A stretch of DNA of 64,000 bases from Sphingobium fontiphilum (GTDB lineage: Bacteria > Pseudomonadota > Alphaproteobacteria > Sphingomonadales > Sphingomonadaceae), in NCBI RefSeq assembly GCF_014196635.1, contig NZ_JACIEB010000001.1:682001-746000 (forward strand), in the 5' to 3' direction. Within the stretch, counting starts at the first letter, position 1, and every line of letters starts with the position of its first letter. Below the pieces are notes generated by a model that did no database searches, was not told the DNA's origin, and saw only the letters and a program-made list of their open reading frames with translations. Both the position numbers and the translations under genes were made by a program. This document shows, in pieces, positions 34,206-43,257 of the stretch.

Positions 34206-35639
34206 ATGTCCGCGACGCTGATTTCCATCGAACCCGCCACCGGCAAGCATTTGTGGGAAGGCGCCGTCAGCGACGTGGCGGTGGAGATTGCGCGCGCCCG
34301 CGCCGCCTGGCCCCGCTGGGCGTCGCAACCCATCGCCGTCCGCATCGAAACCATGCGCCGGTTCGCCAATGCCGTTCGGACGAAGGAAGACGCCCTCGCC
34401 GACCTGATCGCCCGCGAAACCGGCAAGCCGCTGTGGGACGCGCGAACGGAAGTCGCCGCCGTCATCAACAAGGTCGACATTTCCATCGCCGCCTATTCCG
34501 AACGCACCGGGCAAAAGCGGCTGGAGGCGGCCATGGGCGCGCGACAGGCGGTGCGGCACAAGCCCCATGGCGTGATGGCGGTGCTCGGCCCCTATAATTT
34601 CCCCGCCCATCTGCCCAACGGCCATATCGTGCCCGCGCTGCTGGCGGGCAACGCCGTGCTGTTCAAGCCGTCGGAAAAAACCCCGGCGGTCGCCGAAATG
34701 CTGGTGTCGCTCTACCATGAAGCGGGCGTTCCGGTCGATCTCGTCCGCCTCATCATCGGCGGCCCGGCGGAGGGCAAGGCGCTGGCCGCCCACCCCGACG
34801 TCAACGGCATATTGTTCACCGGATCGGCCCAGACCGGCATCGCCATCAACCGCCAGTTCGCGGCCCAGCCCGAAAAGATACTGGCGCTCGAAATGGGCGG
34901 CAACAATCCGCTGATCGTATGGGACACGCCCGAAATCGCCAGCGCCGCCGCGCTCGTCATCCAGTCGGCCTTTCTCTCCTCGGGACAGCGCTGCACCGCC
35001 GCCAGCCGCCTGATCGTGCGCGACAGCCTGGCAGACGCGCTGATCGCAGAGGTCAAGAAAATGGCCGACCGCCTCATTATCGACCATCCGCACGCCGATC
35101 CCGCGCCCTATATGGGTCCGGTGATCGACAATCAGGCCGCCGATGGCCTGACCGAAAGTTTCCTGTTCCTGATGAGCAATGGCGGCCGCCCGATCAAGCA
35201 TATGGCCCGCCCCCATGCAGACCTGCCCTTCGTCACGCCCGCCATCATCGACGTGACGGCGATGAAGGAAAAGCCGGACATCGAATTGTTCGGCCCGCTG
35301 CTTCAGGTGATACGCGTGCCCGATTTCGCCGCCGCCATCGCGGAAGCGAACAATACCCGATACGGTCTGTCCGCCGCGCTGATCGGCGGCTCGCCGGAAC
35401 AATATAACCAGTTCTGGTCCAACATCCGCGCCGGGATCGTCAACTGGAACCGGCCGACCAACGGCGCATCCTCCTCCGCCCCCTTTGGCGGCGTCGGCAT
35501 TTCGGGCAATCACCGGCCCAGCGCCTATTATGCGGCCGATTATTGCGCCTATCCGGTGGTTTCGGCGGAAATCGAAACGCCGCGCGCCAGCCTGGGCGTG
35601 GGCTTGCGCGATATCGACACCAGCGCCATGGGCGATTGA
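34206..35639 (+). CDS. astD: Succinylglutamate-semialdehyde dehydrogenase
   Basis: AstD oxidises N-succinylglutamate semialdehyde with NAD in arginine succinyltransferase degradation. The 477-residue aldehyde dehydrogenase shows AVLGPYNFPAHLPNGHIVPALLAGNAVLFKPSEKTPAVAEML, the catalytic Glu region (LALEMGGNNPLIV), the nucleophilic Cys in SSGQRCTAASRLIV, and WNRPTNGASSSAPFGGVGISGNHRPSAYYAADYCAYPV. The whole set fits AstD better than other aldehyde dehydrogenases. No other ast genes are in the window. It lies 40 bp after selO and 22 bp before dapB. Confidence 0.93.
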   Translation: MSATLISIEPATGKHLWEGAVSDVAVEIARARAAWPRWASQPIAVRIETMRRFANAVRTKEDALADLIARETGKPLWDARTEVAAVINKVDISIAAYSERTGQKRLEAAMGARQAVRHKPHGVMAVLGPYNFPAHLPNGHIVPALLAGNAVLFKPSEKTPAVAEMLVSLYHEAGVPVDLVRLIIGGPAEGKALAAHPDVNGILFTGSAQTGIAINRQFAAQPEKILALEMGGNNPLIVWDTPEIASAAALVIQSAFLSSGQRCTAASRLIVRDSLADALIAEVKKMADRLIIDHPHADPAPYMGPVIDNQAADGLTESFLFLMSNGGRPIKHMARPHADLPFVTPAIIDVTAMKEKPDIELFGPLLQVIRVPDFAAAIAEANNTRYGLSAALIGGSPEQYNQFWSNIRAGIVNWNRPTNGASSSAPFGGVGISGNHRPSAYYAADYCAYPVVSAEIETPRASLGVGLRDIDTSAMGD

Positions 35640-35661
35640 AGCTTCAAGGGACAGAAAGATT

Positions 35662-36429
35662 ATGACGGGCATCGGCATTTTCGGCGCGGCCGGGCGCATG
35701 GGCCGCGCCATCGCGCAGGCGGCGGGGGAACAGGGCGTCGCCATTGCGGGCGGCGTCGACCGGGCGGGCGATGGTGCGCCGCTCCTTGGCGACATGGCCA
35801 TCGGCACCGACCCGCTGGCGCTGGCGGAGAGCGCAGGCGTGCTGATCGACTTTTCCGTGCCCGGCGCACTGGGGGCCCATCTCGAAGCCTGCATCGCCGC
35901 CAAAAAGCCCATCGTCATCGGCACCACGGGCCTTGAGCATGTCCATCACGCCCTGATCGACGAGGCGGCAACGCTCATTCCCGTCCTTCAGACCGGCAAC
36001 ACGTCGCTCGGCGTCAACCTGCTCGCCGCGCTGGTGGAACAGGCCGCCGCCAGCCTGGCCGACGATTGGGACATTGAAATCGTCGAAATGCACCACCGGC
36101 ACAAGGTCGACGCGCCTTCGGGCACCGCGCTGCTGCTGGGCGAAGCGGCGGCGCGCGGGCGCGGCATTACGCTCGCCGATCACAAGGAAAGCGGCCGCGA
36201 CGGCATCACCGGCGCGCGGGCGCGCGGCGCCATCGGGTTTGCGGCGCTGCGCGGCGGATCGGTGGCGGGCGACCACAGCGTGATATTGGCGACCGAGGGC
36301 GAAAGCATCGCCCTGTCGCATCGCGCGGAAAACCGCGGCATTTTCGCGCGCGGTGCCATTCGCGCGGCGCTTTGGCTGATGACGCAACCGGCCGGACGAT
36401 ACGACATGAAAGGCGTGCTGGGGCTCTGA
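35662..36429 (+). CDS. dapB: 4-hydroxy-tetrahydrodipicolinate reductase
   Basis: DapB uses NAD(P)H in the lysine and diaminopimelate pathway. The 255-residue protein has the nucleotide-binding GIFGAAGRMGRAIAQA, the catalytic EMHHRHKVDAPSGTALLLGE and the C-terminal ENRGIFARGAIRAALWL. Length is normal. It starts 22 bp after astD (AAGGGACAGAAAG as ribosome-binding site) and ends 6 bp before nth, suggesting an operon selO-astD-dapB-nth. Confidence 0.96.
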   Translation: MTGIGIFGAAGRMGRAIAQAAGEQGVAIAGGVDRAGDGAPLLGDMAIGTDPLALAESAGVLIDFSVPGALGAHLEACIAAKKPIVIGTTGLEHVHHALIDEAATLIPVLQTGNTSLGVNLLAALVEQAAASLADDWDIEIVEMHHRHKVDAPSGTALLLGEAAARGRGITLADHKESGRDGITGARARGAIGFAALRGGSVAGDHSVILATEGESIALSHRAENRGIFARGAIRAALWLMTQPAGRYDMKGVLGL

Positions 36430-36435
36430 TCGTCG

Positions 36436-37083
36436 ATGAACAAGGCGCAGATATTCGACTTTTTCAGCCGCCTGGCGGATCATGATCCAGCCCCCCGGAC
36501 GGAACTGGAATATGGCAACGATTATCAGTTGCTGGTCGCGGTCGTCCTGTCCGCCCAGTCGACCGATGTCGGCGTCAACAAGGCGACCCGTGCGCTCTTC
36601 CGCGACGTCACGACGCCGGCGCAAATGGTCGCATTGGGCGAAGAGGGCCTCAAAGAGCATATCAAGACCATCGGCCTGTTCAACGCCAAGGCAAAGAACG
36701 TCATCGCCCTGTCGGACATACTGGTCCGCGATTTCGGTGGGCAGGTGCCGCAGGATCGCGATGTGCTGACCACGCTGCCCGGCGTCGGGCGCAAGACCGC
36801 CAACGTCGTCGTCAACACCGCCTTCGGGCAGGAAACATTCGCGGTCGACACCCATATCTTCCGCGTCGGCAACCGCACTGGCCTTGCCCCCGGCAAAACG
36901 CCGCTGGCGGTCGAATTGAAACTCGACAAGCGCGTGCCCCAACCCTTTCGCCGCGACGCCCATCACTGGCTGATCCTGCACGGCCGCTATGTCTGCAAGG
37001 CGCGAAAGCCCGAATGCTGGCGCTGCATCGTCGCCGATCTGTGCCGGTTCAGGGCCAAGACGCCGGAGCCGACAAAGGGTTGA
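36436..37083 (+). CDS. nth: Endonuclease III (DNA glycosylase/AP lyase)
   Basis: Nth removes oxidised pyrimidines. The 215-residue protein has the helix-hairpin-helix LPGVGRKTANVVVNTAFG with catalytic Lys, the catalytic Asp in VDTHIFRVGNR and the four Cys of the iron-sulfur cluster (CKARKPECWRCIVADLC). All catalytic and metal residues are present. Follows dapB by 6 bp. Confidence 0.97.
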   Translation: MNKAQIFDFFSRLADHDPAPRTELEYGNDYQLLVAVVLSAQSTDVGVNKATRALFRDVTTPAQMVALGEEGLKEHIKTIGLFNAKAKNVIALSDILVRDFGGQVPQDRDVLTTLPGVGRKTANVVVNTAFGQETFAVDTHIFRVGNRTGLAPGKTPLAVELKLDKRVPQPFRRDAHHWLILHGRYVCKARKPECWRCIVADLCRFRAKTPEPTKG

Positions 37084-37193
37084 TCCTTTCCGACCCGTTA
37101 TCGCGCCGTTCAGCATCGCTTTGCTATGCGCCGGTTTACGGATTTGCTGTATTGGCGCCGTCTCTTGTCAAAACAATTTGATGGAGAGTTCCC

Positions 37194-37586
37194 ATGCCCC
37201 TCTCACGTTCCGCCCTCCCATTGATGGCCGCTGCCTTTATCGCGCTGCCCAGCGCTCCGGCCATCGCGAAAGACAAGAAGCCCGACGGCCTGGTCGCGAC
37301 GGGCAAGCCCGTGGACTGCATCTCGTTGCCTTCCATCCGCTCAACCAATGTGCGGGACGACCAGACGATTGACTTCATCCTCAACGGCAACAAGGTCTAT
37401 CGCAACACGCTGCCCAACAAATGCCCCAGCCTGGGCTTTGAAAGGCGATTTTCCTACCGCACCAGCCTGTCGCAACTATGCTCGGTCGACATCATCACCG
37501 TGTTGTACAGCGCCGGGCCGGGCCTGCAGCGGGGCCCAAGCTGTGGCCTGGGCAAATTTCAGCCCATGATCAAGGCGGCGAAATAG
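37194..37586 (+). CDS. Exported small hypothetical protein
   Basis: The 130-residue protein has a signal peptide (SRSALPLMAAAFIALPSAPAIA, cleaved before KDKKPDG). The mature part of about 105 residues holds four cysteines (VDCISL, NKCPSLG, QLCSVD, PSCGLG), probably forming two disulfides in the periplasm. Sphingomonads have many such short cysteine proteins; it may belong to a DUF6491-like group but I am not sure. A GGAGAG ribosome-binding site lies 8 bp before the ATG. A 9-bp inverted repeat (37613-37642) follows, without a T-run. Confidence 0.78.
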   Translation: MPLSRSALPLMAAAFIALPSAPAIAKDKKPDGLVATGKPVDCISLPSIRSTNVRDDQTIDFILNGNKVYRNTLPNKCPSLGFERRFSYRTSLSQLCSVDIITVLYSAGPGLQRGPSCGLGKFQPMIKAAK

Positions 37587-37687
37587 GGGCTCTGAAAATT
37601 TCGAACCGTTGAGCGCCAGCATCTTCAATTTGGTGCTGGCGCGCCGCGCCCCCCTTTGCTAAGCGGCGACCTCCGACCCGTCGGAAC

Positions 37688-37764
37688 GCACCCATAGCTC
37701 AGCTGGATAGAGCGCTGCCCTCCGAAGGCAGAGGCCAGAGGTTCGAATCCTCTTGGGTGCGCCA
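37688..37764 (+). tRNA. tRNA-Arg (anticodon CCG)
   Basis: 77 nt fold as a full cloverleaf. The acceptor GCACCCA pairs with TGGGTGC, the discriminator is G followed by an encoded CCA, the T-arm is AGAGG-TTCGAAT-CCTCT, and the anticodon stem CTGCC/GGCAG holds the loop CTCCGAA. The anticodon CCG (37722-37724) reads CGG. A T-run (ATTTTTT) follows directly and may terminate transcription. Confidence 0.96.
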
Positions 37765-38556
37765 TTTTTTCCGCCATTTTTGAGCATAGCGCCCTGCATG
37801 GTTTCTGGCGCTGTGCAAGTCATGTGTAAATTGCCTCTCTAACTTGGCTGGTCACCATAGCTGAGACCAGCCTAGCACGGGGGGCATTGCGGGATGCAGC
37901 CTTGGCATAAGCTGCGAGCGGGTGGCCGGTGTTGCCATGCAATCCACCGGATAAGCGCCCGCTGGCGCCGCGCGACGTGGTAGACGGCAAGCCGGTGCCG
38001 AAAAGCGGCGGCTGGAATTGCGGCGCCAGTTTACTTAACCCTGAACCTTGAACACGCCCGCCCCAAATTGCCAGCCGCCGCAATCAATCCCCATGTCATC
38101 CGACCACTATCCCATCCGCATATGCACAATTCGACGCCTCCTGCACCGCCCATTGCAGCAGCTTCGCCACCCGGCGCCACAAACCCCACGCCAAAAATTC
38201 CCTGTCCTACAGCCCCGCCCCTCTGTTACGCCCTTCCCCGTCCGATCCGCATACAGCGTCAGGGTTGCGCGCGGTGTTGGACGCCTTGCAAGGGACGGGG
38301 AGTCCATCACCCCGATAAAATGGAGCGTTCGGCGCCGGGGGCGTGGACGCAGGAACAACAAAAGTGCCACGGACCACCGGGCGCGAACCCATACTGCCAT
38401 TTCATGGCAGGGCCGGTTCGTAAGTCATTGTTTATATACCTTCAAATCGCCGCATCGGGAGTTTTCCCGCCCGTCGCAGCGATTTCGCCCGGCTCCGTCG
38501 GACGATAACATCACCCGGACCCGGCGCCGCGGGGCGGGCCGACCGGACCCACTTCA
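37765..38556. other. Gene-poor region after tRNA-Arg
   Basis: About 800 bp with no convincing protein gene. Frames on both strands are Pro-, Arg- and Ser-rich, lack ribosome-binding sites and show no family likeness; the longest minus frame near the tRNA is 87 codons. Visible structure: an inverted repeat GGCTGGTC...GACCAGCC (37846-37872) and a small hairpin CTGCCAT-TTC-ATGGCAG (38394-38410). TATATA at 38433-38438 could be a -10. Position next to a tRNA 3' end makes a decayed integrated element possible, but no integrase remnant or duplicated tRNA end was found. Confidence 0.6.
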
Positions 38557-38590
38557 CCGCCCGGACGGGTTTTCGTCCGGGCGGCTTTTT
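38557..38590 (+). terminator. Strong intrinsic terminator
   Basis: CCGCCCGGACG pairs perfectly with CGTCCGGGCGG (11-bp stem, loop GGTTTT), followed by CTTTTT. It works only on the plus strand, where no protein gene ends nearby, so it implies an unannotated plus-strand transcript. marC ends on the other strand at 38609. Confidence 0.85.
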
Positions 38591-38608
38591 CCGTGGCTTT
38601 TTTTCAGA

Positions 38609-39259
38609 TCAGGGCGTCAGGCCGCCATTACGCAGCACCGCAAAACTCGCCTTCAACCCGTCGATCACGAACTGCGCCGCCAGCGCCGCCAGCAACACGC
38701 CCAGCAGGCGGGTAATCACCGCCTCGATCTTCTTGCCCAGCATCGCCATCAACGGCCCCGCCGCCAGCAGCGACGCCAGCATCAGCACCAACGTCACCGC
38801 CACCGCCGCCAGCACCACCATGCGCTCGCTCAGCCCCTCGGCCCGCGCCATCAGCAGCATCACCGTCGCGATCGAGCCAGGCCCGGCGATCATCGGCATC
38901 GCCATGGGGAAAACCGACACATCTTCGACATGCGGTTCTTCGCTGCTGATCTTCTGCGCCCGGTCCTCGCGCCGCTGCGTGCGTTTTTCGAACACCATGT
39001 CCATGGCGATGATGAACAGCATGATGCCGCCAGCAATGCGGAAACTGTCGAGCTGAATGCCCAGCACGCCCAGCAACTGCTTGCCCCATAGCGCAAAGAC
39101 CAGCAGGATCGCGGCGGCAATGCCGACCGCGCGGATCGCCATGGCGCGGCGATGGCCGGGCGTCGCCCCGCTGGTCAGGCTGGCGTAGATGGGCGCGCAG
39201 CCGGGCGGATCGATCACCACGAACAGGGTGACGAAGGCGGAAAGGAACAGTTCGATCAT
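38609..39259 (-). CDS. MarC family membrane protein
   Basis: The 216-residue protein has six predicted helices and the MarC signatures FVVIDPPGCAPIYASLT near the N-terminus and MAMPMIAGPGSIATVMLLM in the middle. MarC proteins are integral inner-membrane proteins of unknown function; the name reflects the E. coli mar locus, not a proven role in resistance. The ATG overlaps the stop of the upstream exported protein by 4 bp (ATGA), so it is the last gene of the yggT-to-marC operon. Confidence 0.9.
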   Translation of the reverse strand: MIELFLSAFVTLFVVIDPPGCAPIYASLTSGATPGHRRAMAIRAVGIAAAILLVFALWGKQLLGVLGIQLDSFRIAGGIMLFIIAMDMVFEKRTQRREDRAQKISSEEPHVEDVSVFPMAMPMIAGPGSIATVMLLMARAEGLSERMVVLAAVAVTLVLMLASLLAAGPLMAMLGKKIEAVITRLLGVLLAALAAQFVIDGLKASFAVLRNGGLTP

Positions 39260-39900
39260 GGCGCGGCCACCCGGTCGTCGATCACATTTTCATAATCCTG
39301 CCCGGTCCACATCCGCACGACAATATGCCGCCCCTTGTCGGGCGCGACCTGCACGGTCCAGACCAGGCTGTCGTCGGGCGGCGGCGCGGCCTTGTCGTCC
39401 CCGGCCCGCTCCGCCGCGCCGGGCCCGCCGCCCCGGCAACAGGTCGCAACCTTGCCCACCAGAAATTCCGGCGCTTCCCTTGCGGTGCTCAGCGCATCGC
39501 CATGGTCCATGATCCATTCCCAGCGCCCCTTCTTGTCGAGCCGCCAGATGGTGGTGAAATAACCGACCGAGCCGTCGGGCCGGGTCCATCCGCCGGTGCT
39601 CGCCGCCAGCCGCCCGTCGCACGACACATAGACGCGGTGCGGCGTCCACTCGACGCTGCGCGGCGGATCGGCCCGCCCTTTCAGCCAGTCCCGCGCCATC
39701 ACCCGTTCGGGCACGAACATCACCGCATCCTTCGCCGCCGTCTCGCGAAAGGCGGTCCATTGCCCCTTTTCCCGCGCCAGCCGGTTGAAGGCGAATTCGG
39801 CGGCGATCACCGCGCTCGGGTTGGGCTGCACCCGCATCGGCGGCCGCGCGGCGATCAGCGCCGTCGCGCCCAGCGCAATGAGGATGGCGCGGCGCGTCAC
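39256..39900 (-). CDS. Exported SnoaL/DUF4440-like protein
   Basis: The 214-residue protein begins with a leader ([17 protein letters not shown]) then [42 protein letters not shown]. That opening, and [33 protein letters not shown], resemble cystatin-like SnoaL/DUF4440 folds. Three Cys (VSCDG, TCCRGG) and a Pro-rich segment complete it. Starts with GTG overlapping the folD stop (GTGA) and overlaps marC by 4 bp. Likely periplasmic; ligand unknown. Confidence 0.75.
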   Translation of the reverse strand: MTRRAILIALGATALIAARPPMRVQPNPSAVIAAEFAFNRLAREKGQWTAFRETAAKDAVMFVPERVMARDWLKGRADPPRSVEWTPHRVYVSCDGRLAASTGGWTRPDGSVGYFTTIWRLDKKGRWEWIMDHGDALSTAREAPEFLVGKVATCCRGGGPGAAERAGDDKAAPPPDDSLVWTVQVAPDKGRHIVVRMWTGQDYENVIDDRVAAP

Positions 39901-40790
39901 AGGTCTGCTGGCGCGACCAGCCCGGCGCGGGCATGGGCGGCGACCAGCGTGTTGCGCAGCAGCACGGCGATGGTCATCGGCCCGACCCCGCCGGGCACCG
40001 GGGTGATGGCGCGGACATGGGGCAGCGCTTCGGCCGTGGCGACATCGCCCACCAGCCGGCCCTTGCCGTCCTCGGTATCGGCCAGCCGGTTGATGCCGAC
40101 GTCGATCACCGTCGCCCCCGGCCTGATCCAGTCGCCCTTAACCATTTCCGCGCGCCCCACGGCGGCCACCACAATGTCGGCGCGGTGGACGACGCTGGCG
40201 ATGTCGCGCGTGCGGCTGTGGGCGATGGTGACGGTGCAGTTTTCGGCCAGCAGCAATTGCGCCATCGGCTTGCCGACGATGTTCGACCGGCCGATCACCA
40301 CCGCCTCCATGCCCGAAAGGTCGCCCAGCTCGTCCTTGAGCAGCATCAGGCAACCGAGCGGCGTGCACGGCACCAGCGCCTCCTGCCCGGTCGCCAGCAG
40401 CCCGGCATTGGTCACATGGAATCCGTCGACATCCTTGGCCGGATCAATCGCCGCGATCACCGCGCGCTCGTCAATATGGGCGGGCAGCGGCAACTGCACC
40501 AAAATGCCGTCGACCCGCTCGTCATGGTTGAGTTCGTCAATCAGCTCCAGCAGCTCTTCGGCGGAGATCCCGGCCGGGCGACGGAACTCCATGCTTTCCA
40601 TGCCGACCTCGACGGTCATCTTGCCCTTCGACCGGACATAGACGGCGCTCGCCGGATCCTCGCCCACCAGCACCACGGCCAGCCCCGGCTTGCGCCCCGT
40701 CTCCTCGACAAAGGCGGCGACGCCTTCGCCCACGCGCGCGCGCAGCCCGGCCGCAAAGCCCTTGCCGTCGATGATCTTGCCGATGGTCAT
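39897..40790 (-). CDS. folD: Bifunctional methylene-THF dehydrogenase / methenyl-THF cyclohydrolase
   Basis: FolD interconverts one-carbon tetrahydrofolates with NADP. The 297-residue protein has the substrate site [14 protein letters not shown] (catalytic Lys), GILVQLPLP, the cofactor site [18 protein letters not shown] and [16 protein letters not shown]. Length is normal. The ATG at 40790 overlaps the DUF167 stop (ATGA); an ATG five codons earlier is less likely. It is the third gene in the yggT-yggU-folD operon. Confidence 0.96.
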   Translation of the reverse strand: MTIGKIIDGKGFAAGLRARVGEGVAAFVEETGRKPGLAVVLVGEDPASAVYVRSKGKMTVEVGMESMEFRRPAGISAEELLELIDELNHDERVDGILVQLPLPAHIDERAVIAAIDPAKDVDGFHVTNAGLLATGQEALVPCTPLGCLMLLKDELGDLSGMEAVVIGRSNIVGKPMAQLLLAENCTVTIAHSRTRDIASVVHRADIVVAAVGRAEMVKGDWIRPGATVIDVGINRLADTEDGKGRLVGDVATAEALPHVRAITPVPGGVGPMTIAVLLRNTLVAAHARAGLVAPADL

Positions 40791-41101
40791 GCCAAATTTG
40801 TCCACTCGTTGATGCGGGCCATGATCGCCCCGTTCAGCGGCTCGCGCCCGCCGTCCGCTATGCGCAGCCGCTTTAGCCGGTTGGTGTCGCCCGACTCCAG
40901 CGAAATCGCACCCTTGGCCACGCCCAGCCTCTTCGCCATGACTTCGCGCCCCTTTTCCGGCACGGCCCGCACCCGCGCCGACAGCCAGACGTCGCCGCGC
41001 GCATCGCTGAACCGCCCGCCGACATCATCCTTCGCCGCACCCGGCGTCAACCGGACGCTCAGCAACAGGTCCGCCCCGTCGACGCGCCAGAGGTTACTCA
41101 G
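40787..41101 (-). CDS. DUF167 (YggU family) protein, probable CTG start
   Basis: The 104-residue protein contains [58 protein letters not shown], the YggU/DUF167 pattern. No ATG or GTG occurs in frame near the expected start. The frame opens after the yggT stop region and the codon overlapping that stop is CTG (CTGA, 41101-41098). This is the same 4-bp overlap that links the next three genes, so a CTG start is plausible; a TTG at 41065 is the alternative. Function unknown. Confidence 0.82.
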   Translation of the reverse strand: MSNLWRVDGADLLLSVRLTPGAAKDDVGGRFSDARGDVWLSARVRAVPEKGREVMAKRLGVAKGAISLESGDTNRLKRLRIADGGREPLNGAIMARINEWTNLA

Positions 41102-41412
41102 GCCGCCAGCCGCATCAATGCGCTGAACAGGTTCACCCGCACCGGCCCCTGCAGGATGATGACGATCAGCAGCACGACCATCGGCGACAGGTCGAGCGCG
41201 CCCAGATCGGGCAAAATCCGCCGGATCGGCCGGTAGAGCGGCTCCGTCATCCGGTCGAGCGCATAATAGCCGTTGCGCACCATGTCGTTCGACATGTTGA
41301 TGATGTTGAACGCGATCAGCCAGCTCAGCACGGCCTGGATGATGATGATCCACCACACCGCTTCCAGGACGATATAGACGATGCCGTTCAGGGCGTTGAG
41401 AAATTCGAACAA
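41098..41412 (-). CDS. YggT family membrane protein
   Basis: The 104-residue protein has two hydrophobic segments (IVYIVLEAVWWIIIIQAVLSWLIAF, MVVLLIVIILQGPV) around the YggT motif EPLYRPIRRILPDLGALDLSPM. YggT proteins are linked to cell division and osmotic protection in other bacteria. I chose TTG at 41412 (MFEFLNALNGIVYIV), since there is no ATG in the normal place; longer frames add an atypical leader. First gene of the operon running through marC. Confidence 0.85.
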   Translation of the reverse strand: MFEFLNALNGIVYIVLEAVWWIIIIQAVLSWLIAFNIINMSNDMVRNGYYALDRMTEPLYRPIRRILPDLGALDLSPMVVLLIVIILQGPVRVNLFSALMRLAA

Positions 41413-41514
41413 GCTACCGGCCTTCCATGCTGCGCTGCCGCGAATAGGGGCCTTATCTAACCCCCACACCCGCCGGGGACAAGGGAGCCGCCCGGCTTAA
41501 TCCACCAGCGACGG

Positions 41515-42420
41515 TCAGGCGTGGACCAGCGTGCCCGCGCCCTGCCGCGTGAAAATTTCCAGCAGCATCGCATGCGGCACCCGCCCGTCCAGGATGACGG
41601 CGGCGTCGACCCCGCCCTCGACCGCCTTCACGCAGGTTTCGAGCTTGGGGATCATGCCGCCGCTGATCGTGCCGTCGCCCTGCAAGACCGCGATGGCGGC
41701 GGGGTCGAGGTCGGTCAGAAGCTGCCCCTGCTTGTCCAGCACGCCCGCAACATCGGTCAGCAGGAAAAAGCGCGAGGCGTTGAGTTCCGCCGCGATCGCG
41801 CCCGCCATCGTATCGGCGTTGACATTATAGGTGTGGCCGTCCGCGCCAATGCCGACCGGGGCCACCACGGGGATGATCCCGTCTTCCGACAGCGTGTCCA
41901 ATATGCGCCGATCGATCTTCACCGGATCGCCGACAAAGCCCAGGTCGACATTGCGCTCGATCCCCGAATTGGGGTCGGCCTCGCGCTTGCCCGCAACCTT
42001 CTCGCACAGCACAAGACCGCCGTCCTTGCCCGAAATGCCGACCGCGCGGCCGCCCGCGCCGGAAATCCAGCCGACAATTTCCTTGTTGATGGAGCCTGCC
42101 AGCACCATCTCGGCGATCTGCGCGGTTTCCGCGTCGGTCACGCGCAGCCCGCCGACGAATTTCGATTCGACGCCCAGTTTCTTCAGCATCGCGCCGATCT
42201 GCGGTCCGCCGCCATGCACCACGATCACCTTGATGCCGACCGCCTTCATCAGCACGACATCCTCGGCGAAATCGCGGGCCGCTTCGGGGTCGCCCATCGC
42301 ATGGCCGCCATATTTGACGACAAAGGTCTTGCCCGCATAGCGCTGCATATAGGGCAGCGCCTCGACAAGGGTTTCGGCCTTCGCCAGCAGGGCGGGATCG
42401 GGGGCGTGCTTGCTGTTCAT
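41515..42420 (-). CDS. argB: Acetylglutamate kinase
   Basis: ArgB phosphorylates N-acetylglutamate in arginine synthesis. The 301-residue protein has the amino-acid kinase motifs [67 protein letters not shown] and [17 protein letters not shown]. Length and all blocks are normal. The ATG at 42420 ([10 protein letters not shown]) is favoured over one at 42432. About 100 bp separates it from yggT, so that operon may have a promoter of its own. Confidence 0.97.
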   Translation of the reverse strand: MNSKHAPDPALLAKAETLVEALPYMQRYAGKTFVVKYGGHAMGDPEAARDFAEDVVLMKAVGIKVIVVHGGGPQIGAMLKKLGVESKFVGGLRVTDAETAQIAEMVLAGSINKEIVGWISGAGGRAVGISGKDGGLVLCEKVAGKREADPNSGIERNVDLGFVGDPVKIDRRILDTLSEDGIIPVVAPVGIGADGHTYNVNADTMAGAIAAELNASRFFLLTDVAGVLDKQGQLLTDLDPAAIAVLQGDGTISGGMIPKLETCVKAVEGGVDAAVILDGRVPHAMLLEIFTRQGAGTLVHA

Positions 42421-42458
42421 GGCCGCGCGCATAGGGCCAAAGGGCCGCTATCGCAAGA

Positions 42459-43091
42459 TCAGCGGTCCAGCCGCCGCCCGATCGCCACCGCCAGCGAAAT
42501 CAGCGGCGGCACCAGCAGGATCGACAGCACGACCTTCGTCGCCATCTGCCCGGCCATCAGGTCGATTATCGGCCGCTCGCCATAGAAGGAAATGGTGATG
42601 AACAGCACCGTGTCGACGATCTGCGATATGATGCTGGCGATCATGCCGCGCAGCCAAACCAGCTTCCCTTCACCCCGCGACAATTTGGCGAAGATCAGCA
42701 CATTGAGCGTCTGCGACACGCCATAGGAAATCAGCCCCGCCATCATCATCCGCGCGCCCTGCCCCACGACGATGGGAAAGGCGTCGATGGCGGGCGGATA
42801 CATGCCCGGATCATGCGGCAGGGCGATGACCAGATGGATCAACCCCGCCGACGCCAGCAGCGGCACGAAGCCCAGCCGCACCAGGCTGGTGGCGACCTTC
42901 TGCCCATGAAGCTCGGCAATGGCGCTCGACAGGATGACGAGCAGCAGGAAGGCGAAAATGCCCGCTTCCACCGCCAGCGGCCCCAGCGCGACCTGCTTCA
43001 CGCCCAGCACGCCCGCAATGCAGACCATGCCGCCATAAAGGACCGAAAAGACGAAGAGAGAGCGCGAAAGCGGCGCGGCGGGGCTTGTCAT
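42459..43091 (-). CDS. yhhQ: Queuosine precursor transporter
   Basis: The 210-residue protein has six membrane helices and the YhhQ/VUT signatures VLYGGMVCIAGVLGVKQV at the N-terminus, ILSSAIAELHGQKVA and SRGEGKLVWLRGMIASIISQIVDTVLFITISFYG. It imports queuine precursors used in tRNA queuosine synthesis. It starts upstream of argB on the same strand and is separated from it by 38 bp. Confidence 0.9.
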   Translation of the reverse strand: MTSPAAPLSRSLFVFSVLYGGMVCIAGVLGVKQVALGPLAVEAGIFAFLLLVILSSAIAELHGQKVATSLVRLGFVPLLASAGLIHLVIALPHDPGMYPPAIDAFPIVVGQGARMMMAGLISYGVSQTLNVLIFAKLSRGEGKLVWLRGMIASIISQIVDTVLFITISFYGERPIIDLMAGQMATKVVLSILLVPPLISLAVAIGRRLDR

Positions 43092-43257
43092 CGCATGGAC
43101 CTAACCACTTTGCGCGGCGGTGGGAAGAGGCCCGCCGTCGAGCGACGCCCGCAAAATGCTACGCCGCGATGCGCAGGCCTCCCAAAGCGAAACAGGCGCG
43201 GCATCCAGTGCCGCGCCCGTCGGATCGCTTACTCGCAACATCGCCGGTAAAGGCGGC

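Noticed and set aside
37613..37642. Terminator after the exported protein
   Set aside because: The 9-bp inverted repeat has no T-run, so termination is not supported; listed only as structure.
37820..38083. 87-codon minus frame next to tRNA-Arg
   Set aside because: No ribosome-binding site and no recognisable domain; only its position made it interesting.
38048..39091. 347-codon plus frame after tRNA-Arg
   Set aside because: Pro/Arg/His/Gln-rich, overlaps the terminator and marC antisense; no family likeness.
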